A stretch of 13,542 bases of DNA from Patescibacteria group bacterium. GTDB lineage: Bacteria > Patescibacteriota > Minisyncoccia > Minisyncoccales > JAHIOY01. Shown in pieces: positions 8,807 to 13,542 of the stretch (positions are counted from its first letter, which is position 1; each line of letters begins with the position of its first letter). The translations under genes were made by a program, and so were the position numbers. Location of the stretch: contig JAHIOY010000129.1 of NCBI GenBank assembly GCA_018894495.1, positions 1-13,542 of the forward strand. Reading direction: 5' to 3'. Below the pieces are notes generated by a model that ran no database searches, had not been told where the DNA came from, and saw only the letters and a list, made by a program, of their open reading frames with translations.

Positions 8807-10030
8807 ATGGAGAAAAATAAAGGGAGGATTTTTAATGCTAAATGTAAAGTCTGCGACAGGGAATTCTATGCCAAACCGTATTTTTTAAAACATGGCTGGG
8901 GCAAATATTGCTCTCGGAAATGTCAAAACGAGAGTCAAAAAACAGGAAGAAATATAAATTGCACTTATTGTGGGAAGGAACTATATAGAACAAATAAAGA
9001 ATTAAATAGAAAATCAAAAACAAAAACATATTTCTGTAACAAATCCTGTCAATGCGCCTGGAAAAATAAACAAAGAAAATCTAAGGGAAGATTTAAGTCG
9101 CTTAAAAAATTATGGAGGTCATGGTGTAATGGCAGCACAACACGCTGTGGCCGTGTTAGAGAGGATTCGAATTCCTCTGGCCTCCCACTTTTCCCCCTTT
9201 TCAAATTCCTAAAATTTAAAAACAAAAAAATCAATTTTTTATTTCTTAAGAGACCCTCAAAGAAAACACTTTATGATCTTTATTGGAAAAAAAACTATAA
9301 CCAAAGTAAAATTGCTGAAATTTTTAATGCCACCCATACCAGTGTGAAAAGGTGGTTTAATTATTATAAAATTTCCGTAAAACCTCGAACTTTATCTTGT
9401 GGACGAAACCAGAATTCTATAAAAAATTTAGAACTGGGTAAAACCCCAGAAGCTGAAAAGAAATCAGCGGAAGCAAGAAGAATATATTCTAAAGAAAAAC
9501 TTATTCAAAAAATTAAAGAGTTTATTGAGAAGCACGACCGTATTCCGACAAAGAACGAATTTGTTCATAATCCTTCTTGTCCAGATTATGTGACTTACCG
9601 AGATTATTTTGGCACTTGGAATAATGCTATTAAAGCAGCAGGATACAAGCCAAATAATCCTTGGTTTTCTCCAAAAAATTCTTCAAGAAGTCTATCTGCC
9701 AAAGATGGCCATTTATGCAATTCAATTTCTGAAATCATAATTGATGACTGGTTTTTCGAAAATAATATTTCTCATTCTAGAGAAAATCTGTATCCTGAAG
9801 GACGGTATCGCTGCGATTTCGTAGTTAATAATATTTTTATTGAATTTTTCGGATTATTTAATGCTTTTGACATCGTCCCAAATTACTGCGAGATTATCAA
9901 AAAGAAAAAAGAAATGTGTAAAAACTATAATATTCGGCTAATCGAACTTTATGAGAAAGACCTTTACAACTTGGATCAGTCTTTGGGTGAAAAATTAGAG
10001 TTAAGGGCGAAACAAAAAGTTCTATTTTAA
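8807..10030 (+). CDS. Zn-finger / HTH / homing-endonuclease-like protein, ORF crossing a tRNA gene
   Basis: 407-codon frame. Residues 13-39 and 52-81 are two Cys4 zinc-finger modules (C13, C16, C35, C39; C52, C55, C77, C81) with CSRKCQ and CNKSCQ ends, as in CPR HNH-type proteins. Residues about 103-126 are the translation of a tRNA gene (9114-9185). Residues about 149-189 form a helix-turn-helix (LYDLYWKKNYNQSKIAEIF.ATHTSVKRWF). About 227-282 is a homing endonuclease-associated repeat (YSKEKLIQKIKEF...RIPTKNEF...TYRDYFGTWNNAIKAAGY). About 304-380 is a Vsr/EDxHD-like PD-(D/E)xK nuclease (NSISEIIIDDWF, then RCDFVVNNIFIEFFG and IRLIELYEKDL). No in-frame ATG exists between the tRNA and the HTH, so the second half has no obvious separate start. 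Either one protein whose mRNA contains a tRNA, or two gene pieces joined by an open tRNA. Probably mobile. Confidence 0.75.
   Translation: MEKNKGRIFNAKCKVCDREFYAKPYFLKHGWGKYCSRKCQNESQKTGRNINCTYCGKELYRTNKELNRKSKTKTYFCNKSCQCAWKNKQRKSKGRFKSLKKLWRSWCNGSTTRCGRVREDSNSSGLPLFPLFKFLKFKNKKINFLFLKRPSKKTLYDLYWKKNYNQSKIAEIFNATHTSVKRWFNYYKISVKPRTLSCGRNQNSIKNLELGKTPEAEKKSAEARRIYSKEKLIQKIKEFIEKHDRIPTKNEFVHNPSCPDYVTYRDYFGTWNNAIKAAGYKPNNPWFSPKNSSRSLSAKDGHLCNSISEIIIDDWFFENNISHSRENLYPEGRYRCDFVVNNIFIEFFGLFNAFDIVPNYCEIIKKKKEMCKNYNIRLIELYEKDLYNLDQSLGEKLELRAKQKVLF
9114..9185 (+). tRNA. tRNA-His (anticodon GUG)
   Basis: Full cloverleaf by eye. G-1 at 9114 pairs with C73 at 9185, the tRNA-His identity pair. Acceptor GAGGTCA / TGGCCTC (one T-G). 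D arm GTGT-AATGGCA-GCAC with G18G19. Anticodon arm ACACG-CTGTGGC-CGTGT gives anticodon GTG (9147-9149). Variable loop TAGA. T arm GAGGA-TTCGAAT-TCCTC. CCA is not encoded: C73 is followed by CAC. It lies wholly inside the 8807-10030 open frame on the same strand, and no separate promoter is evident. RNase P and 3' processing of this tRNA would cut the endonuclease mRNA. Confidence 0.92.
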
Positions 10031-10054
10031 AACCATGTCGGCAGCCATTTTAAA

Positions 10055-10086
10055 ACAGCCGCCTTTTGGGTGGCCGTCTTGTTTTT
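10055..10086 (+). terminator. Terminator of the endonuclease gene
   Basis: Stem around GCCGCC (10058-10063) and GGTGGC (10069-10074) with loop TTTTG, extended by flanking pairs and followed by CTTGTTTTT on the plus strand, 25 bp after the TAA. Confidence 0.6.
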
Positions 10087-10129
10087 ATCGAAATAACGAA
10101 ATTTATTTTTTTCCTTCTTGCTCGGGGTC

Positions 10130-10155
10130 TAAAAATCAATCTTTATTGATTTTTA
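10130..10155 (-). terminator. AT-only hairpin after uppS; contains an ArsR-site look-alike
   Basis: TAAAAATCAAT-CTTT-ATTGATTTTTA has perfect 11-bp arms, 8 bp beyond the uppS stop. The minus strand ends in a T run, as a weak intrinsic terminator would. Its inner 16 bp has the same ATCAAT-N4-ATTGAT arms as the two ArsR operator sites, but no promoter is near. Confidence 0.5.
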
Positions 10156-10163
10156 ACGAATTT

Positions 10164-10865
10164 TTACTTTCCAAACCGTCTTTCCCTTTTTAAAAAGCCC
10201 TGAACCGCGACTTGGAATTCTTCCGGACTAAAATCGGGATAAAGCGTTTTGGTAAAATAATATTGGGACTGAGTCGTGTGCCACATCATAAAGCCGGCTG
10301 AGTTGTGGGGATCGCCCTCGCAACCAGTTCTGATAACTAAGTCAACCGGCGGCAAATCCTTAGTCCATAAAAAATTTTTTATTGCCTCGGAAGTTATTTT
10401 TATCGCGCTTTCTTTTGCCGCTCGAGCAATTTTCTTTACCGCCTCCGTCATTTCATCTGTTCCGTTGTAAGCCAAAAGAAAAGTCCTAGAAAATAAATTA
10501 TTTTTTTCCGTTTTTTCCATTAATTTTTCAATTATTTGGACGGTTTTTTCCGGCATAATCTCTCTAAATCTGCCCAAAATCCTGATTTTGATTTTGTTTT
10601 CGTTAATTTTGGCGTCTTTAAGTAGTCGCTGAAATTCGGTACTTACCAAACAAGTTAAGAAATTTACCTCTTCTCGCGACCTTCGGATAAGATTATCATA
10701 GGAAGCGGCCCAAAACGTTGTATAGGGAATTTTTAATTCCAATGCTTTCTCAAAAATTTTTTGAGTTGTTTCTACTCCAATGGCATGGCCGTCTTGGCCG
10801 GCAATCCCTTTTCTTTTTGCCCACCTCCGATTTCCATCCGGGATTATAGCAACATGATTTATCAT
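10164..10865 (-). CDS. uppS: Cis-prenyltransferase (undecaprenyl diphosphate synthase family)
   Basis: 233 residues, slightly shorter than E. coli UppS. Condenses isopentenyl diphosphate onto an allylic primer to make the lipid carrier for wall and surface polymers. Motif HVAIIPDGNRRWAK at 4-17 carries the catalytic Asp10 and the RR pair. Then RSREEVNFL, ILGRF, YNGTDEM (usually YGGR.EI), and the C-terminal block DLVIRTG-CEGDPHNSAGFMMW-HTTQSQYYF-TKTLYPDF. By my alignment the usual AELYF Glu (metal ligand) is Gln here, and the second Arg of RTGGEHR is replaced by the DPHNSAG variant, so product length or specificity may differ. A TATAAT 4 bp before the ATG (10870-10875) may be an extra promoter. 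Otherwise it is read with the CarS-like gene 53 bp upstream. Confidence 0.88.
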   Translation of the reverse strand: MINHVAIIPDGNRRWAKRKGIAGQDGHAIGVETTQKIFEKALELKIPYTTFWAASYDNLIRRSREEVNFLTCLVSTEFQRLLKDAKINENKIKIRILGRFREIMPEKTVQIIEKLMEKTEKNNLFSRTFLLAYNGTDEMTEAVKKIARAAKESAIKITSEAIKNFLWTKDLPPVDLVIRTGCEGDPHNSAGFMMWHTTQSQYYFTKTLYPDFSPEEFQVAVQGFLKRERRFGK

Positions 10866-10918
10866 GGTAATTATATCTATACCCTACCACTTAGATTTAT
10901 GCAAGCCCAAAAATTTAC

Positions 10919-11470
10919 CTACCATTTATTTTGATGTAATCCCGTTAAATAACCAATTCTATTAACCGCGATATGCAGGAAAAAAGTTAAAACAAAAATA
11001 GTCAGCCAAATAAAATAATTAAGTTTCAAAAATGGTTCTAAAAAAATAAAAGCGCCGATAACATAATTTGTCTGGTCAAAAGGCAAAAATCTTTGGCCGG
11101 GCTCCATCTTTAGCCGCCTTTTGATAAAAGCAAAAAGCAAATCGCCAAAAATTGCCCCCGTAGAAATCAGAAAACCGAAAAACAGAACATTAATCTGGCG
11201 ATAATCAACCAAGCTAATTTTTTGAATAAATGAGAATTGATATAACCAGTATTGAAGCGCGGCTATTAAAATTCCAGCAATGAGCCCAAAAATCACTCCC
11301 CGCCAACTCTTATGCCCTCCTAAAATAGGGTTCTGTCCAATTTTTTTTCCAAAATCAACCGGTTTTGCCAAAAAATTAAAAAGTCCTGTTCTTTTAATCA
11401 GGGGTGGAGTCATATTTGTAAAATAAGCCGGGAGGAAAAAATAAATACAGGAGAGAAAAAATAAAAACAT
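10919..11470 (-). CDS. CDP-archaeol synthase (CarS)-like / DUF46 membrane protein
   Basis: 183 residues with about five membrane segments. N-terminus FLSCIYFFLPAYFTNMTPPL matches the family's ...LPAY.AN..P. Then LGGHKSWRGVIFGLIAG and the CDP-alcohol-type loop GAIFGDLLFAFIKRRLKMEPGQRFLPFDQTNYVIGA, the best-conserved stretch of PF01864. In archaea CarS activates an unsaturated archaeal phosphatidic acid with CTP to give CDP-archaeol. Bacterial homologues presumably use another lipid phosphate, and the substrate here is unknown. Only 3 bp separate it from the stop of the helicase-like gene and 53 bp from uppS, so all three are probably one transcript. Pairing with a prenyltransferase hints at a prenyl-lipid substrate. 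Confidence 0.85.
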   Translation of the reverse strand: MFLFFLSCIYFFLPAYFTNMTPPLIKRTGLFNFLAKPVDFGKKIGQNPILGGHKSWRGVIFGLIAGILIAALQYWLYQFSFIQKISLVDYRQINVLFFGFLISTGAIFGDLLFAFIKRRLKMEPGQRFLPFDQTNYVIGAFIFLEPFLKLNYFIWLTIFVLTFFLHIAVNRIGYLTGLHQNKW

Positions 11471-11473
11471 AAA

Positions 11474-13542
11474 TTAACTGATTTTATTTGCAAAATCAGC
11501 AAAATTATCAAACCAATATTCTCTATATTTTTGCGATACATCTATTATTGTGCTGCCACGCGCCGGCTTGAAAAGCAATTTAACCTTTACCTTTATCTTT
11601 TCGCTATTAGAATTATGGTCGTAAAAATCTTTCGTGAATATTTTTTTAAACCAATCTATTTTTAAATCCGCATCTCTATGGGCCGTTCCATGAGGGTCTA
11701 CAAATAAAATCAGATATTCATTTCCTTTTTGCAGCCAAAAGACAAAATCTGGCGTAAAATTGGTTATTTCGCCTTCTTTTTGATTGTAATAAACAAGGCC
11801 TACATTGTCTAATGTCTGGTCAAGTTTGCTAAACATCCATTGGTATCGCGAAAAAATACTATCTGACTTGCCAATATATTCTTCCAATTCTTCTAAAAAT
11901 TTTCTTTCACTTTCCACATTGATAATATGATTCAAATAATCAATCTTTTGGCTTTCAGAAACTATCACCGGAAGATAATAATGGTTGGCAAGATATTTAA
12001 TTTTGACTTTTTGATGATTTAATTCAAAAGTGTTTTCTTTAACATATTCGTGTTCTACTTTTTGGATTTCAGAAGTATATTTTTGAATATTTTTATGCTT
12101 CTCAAGACCTAACTGCAACTGCTCTAAAACCGCGTCTTTTTGTCCATAATTTCCAACCTGCTGAATTTTACTCATTATTTCTTTGTATTTATCGCCATCG
12201 CGAAATTTTATCTCTTCAAAATGCACAATCTCTTTTCCAAGTTCTTTAAACCTATCAAGTTTGCGCATTTTGAGTCCCAAAAATTTCAGTATTTGCCCAG
12301 CTAATAATTCTGGTTCTTCAATTGACCTGTCTTCGTTAAAATTGTATCTTTGACTTTGTTCTTCTCTAAGACCTTTGTTGGCGCTTTCTAAAACTCTCGG
12401 TTCGCAATCGTATTTTACTAAAGCCACTTTTGGGCCTATATACCCAAAATAAGATTTTGTTAATTCAAAGTCTTTTTGGCTAATTTGAAATGGCGTAATA
12501 TCTGTTTCTTCGGCGATTAATTTGTCCACTTCTCTATAAACAGGCACTAAAAGAAGATGTTTTTTTGTTTCTGGGTTTATCTCAAAAGCATCTCTCAGAC
12601 TCCGCCCTTCACTTTTTTGAGTTTTCAGAGTATTGATTATTTCTTTCAAGTTTTCCGCGTTAGTCCCAAAAACAAACAAGCTTTCAATCGGTAAAATCAA
12701 GTTTTTAACTTTATTAAATAACTGTCCTTTTACTTCCTTCGCGTTGAATAATTCTTTAAACCGCTTCCTTTTGTTTTTAATCGGTTCTATTCTCACGCCC
12801 CGTCCAACTGACTGCAAAACAAATTTCTTGGCATCGCTTCCAATGCCGATATTGACGAATAAAATAATATTTGGCCTGTTTGAGTCCCAGCCCTCATAAA
12901 AAGAACGCGAGCCCATCAAGACATTAATATCAGAATCATCGCGGTTTATTGTTTCAAAAAATCCTTCATTTTCAAAACGATGATTAACATTAAAACGGCT
13001 TAATTCATCTTTGAGCCACTGCGGCATATCCCCGGTTTTTATTAAAGCAAAATGCCTTTCCGCAGTAACCAGCTTAAAGGCTGCTTGTTTTTTATCGCTA
13101 GGATTAAAAGAAATCTCTATACTGCCGGCATTTTTGGCATTAAAAACATATTGCAAAATATCTTTATAGTTTATCTTTTCCAGTTCCTCAATATTCATTA
13201 TTATCTTTTCGTTTTCTTCAAAGTAAAAAGACATATCGGCTGAAAATTCTGCAACCAAATCTCTTTTTGCCTGCGAAAAAATTTTTTCTTTTGGCGCTTC
13301 TTTAGCGATTTTTTCCAGTTCTTCAAAAAATAATTGCAAATCCGCGTCCGGTTTATTGACCGAGTTAACCAAGGTTAAAAGTAACGGCCTGTGATATAAT
13401 TCTTTGCCTTCTTTCCTTATCTTTTCAAAATATTTATTGATATATGTTTGCAAAATTAAAACTTTCAAAACGATTTTTTGCTTTTCCTGCTTTGAAAAAA
13501 CATTTTTATCTCGAAAAGCCGAAACTTCTTGTTCGGAAACAT
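11474..13542 (-). CDS. Type III restriction/helicase-like protein (Res subunit), N-terminus beyond right edge
   Basis: The frame stays open upstream of the TTG at 13468 to the window edge (…SAFRDKNVFSKQEKQKIVLK), so that TTG is not the true start and the gene is 5'-truncated. Numbering from the TTG: the end of a superfamily-2 helicase is seen as LMGSRSFYEGWDS at 184-196 and the motif VI segment QSVGRGVRIEP at 219-229. A long helical region follows. The C-terminal nuclease-like domain reads TPDFVFWLQKGNEYLILFVDPHGT with Asp574 and Asp591, where relatives have D/E-x-K; the Lys position is His593 here. The missing N-terminus should hold the Walker A and DEAD/H motifs. Type III Res proteins cut DNA with a Mod methylase partner; none is visible. 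An orphan or defence-island member is possible. It precedes carS-like and uppS genes without a gap. Confidence 0.85.
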   Translation of the reverse strand, partial: VSEQEVSAFRDKNVFSKQEKQKIVLKVLILQTYINKYFEKIRKEGKELYHRPLLLTLVNSVNKPDADLQLFFEELEKIAKEAPKEKIFSQAKRDLVAEFSADMSFYFEENEKIIMNIEELEKINYKDILQYVFNAKNAGSIEISFNPSDKKQAAFKLVTAERHFALIKTGDMPQWLKDELSRFNVNHRFENEGFFETINRDDSDINVLMGSRSFYEGWDSNRPNIILFVNIGIGSDAKKFVLQSVGRGVRIEPIKNKRKRFKELFNAKEVKGQLFNKVKNLILPIESLFVFGTNAENLKEIINTLKTQKSEGRSLRDAFEINPETKKHLLLVPVYREVDKLIAEETDITPFQISQKDFELTKSYFGYIGPKVALVKYDCEPRVLESANKGLREEQSQRYNFNEDRSIEEPELLAGQILKFLGLKMRKLDRFKELGKEIVHFEEIKFRDGDKYKEIMSKIQQVGNYGQKDAVLEQLQLGLEKHKNIQKYTSEIQKVEHEYVKENTFELNHQKVKIKYLANHYYLPVIVSESQKIDYLNHIINVESERKFLEELEEYIGKSDSIFSRYQWMFSKLDQTLDNVGLVYYNQKEGEITNFTPDFVFWLQKGNEYLILFVDPHGTAHRDADLKIDWFKKIFTKDFYDHNSNSEKIKVKVKLLFKPARGSTIIDVSQKYREYWFDNFADFANKIS

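Noticed and set aside
9114..9190. tRNA 3' end as an attachment site for an integrated element
   Set aside because: I searched by eye for a second copy of the T-arm/acceptor sequence (GGATTCGAA, CTGGCCTCC) and found none in the window.
1654..10155. The three ATCAAT inverted repeats as a CRISPR-like or clustered array
   Set aside because: They are kilobases apart, 16 bp long and have no spacer periodicity.
13466..13468. TTG at 13468 as the start of the type III Res-like gene
   Set aside because: The frame continues upstream to the window edge with family-like sequence and the helicase N-terminal half would be missing, so the gene is cut by the edge.

Overview
The window looks like a piece of a small AT-rich bacterial genome, most likely a Patescibacteria/CPR (Parcubacteria-type) lineage or something gene-wise very close. 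The indications are: a prepilin-like protein with the KGFIQIPLL signature; DUF5666-like proteins around a HlyD-type adaptor ending in a GGTGGGGMRR tail; Zn-finger/homing-endonuclease genes; a CarS-type lipid gene; almost no Shine-Dalgarno sequences; and many AT-rich palindromes between genes. This is inference from gene content; no rRNA or taxonomic marker is present.

Layout, left to right. (1) 1-1700: a minus-strand metal/metalloid-type operon, arsR - thioredoxin-like - permease, with a consensus promoter and two copies of the same inverted-repeat operator. The permease is cut short at a junction with an unidentified plus-strand ORF running in from the left edge. (2) 1700-2260: about 560 bp without genes, packed with inverted repeats, including a roughly 175-bp imperfect palindrome and a hairpin with a G-rich loop. 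(3) 2260-3000: a DUF5320 protein followed by a DUF134 (UPF0251) DNA-binding protein, behind a strong promoter with a palindrome over its -10. (4) 3110-6730: an envelope gene set (small membrane protein, DUF5666-like protein, large HlyD-family adaptor, second DUF5666-like protein). Three copies of a 37-bp palindromic element lie in frame inside two of these genes. (5) 6750-7890: a hairpin-bounded cassette of a pilin-like peptide, a small conserved protein and a retropepsin-like aspartic protease. (6) 7985-8600: an ECF-type sigma factor with its own promoter. (7) 8795-10090: the only complete plus-strand gene, a Zn-finger/HTH/homing-endonuclease-like protein whose open frame runs straight through a complete tRNA-His(GUG) gene on the same strand. 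(8) 10130-13542: a minus-strand run of a type III restriction/helicase-like protein (cut by the right edge), a CDP-archaeol-synthase-like membrane protein and a cis-prenyltransferase.

How they may work together: regions 4-6 could form one sigma-controlled envelope regulon, with the 137-aa membrane protein as candidate anti-sigma factor, into which the protease/pilin cassette was inserted. CarS- and UppS-like genes together suggest polyprenyl/lipid head-group metabolism. The two observations most worth following up are the in-frame palindromic element, which resembles the Rickettsia palindromic element phenomenon, and the tRNA-His nested inside an endonuclease ORF.
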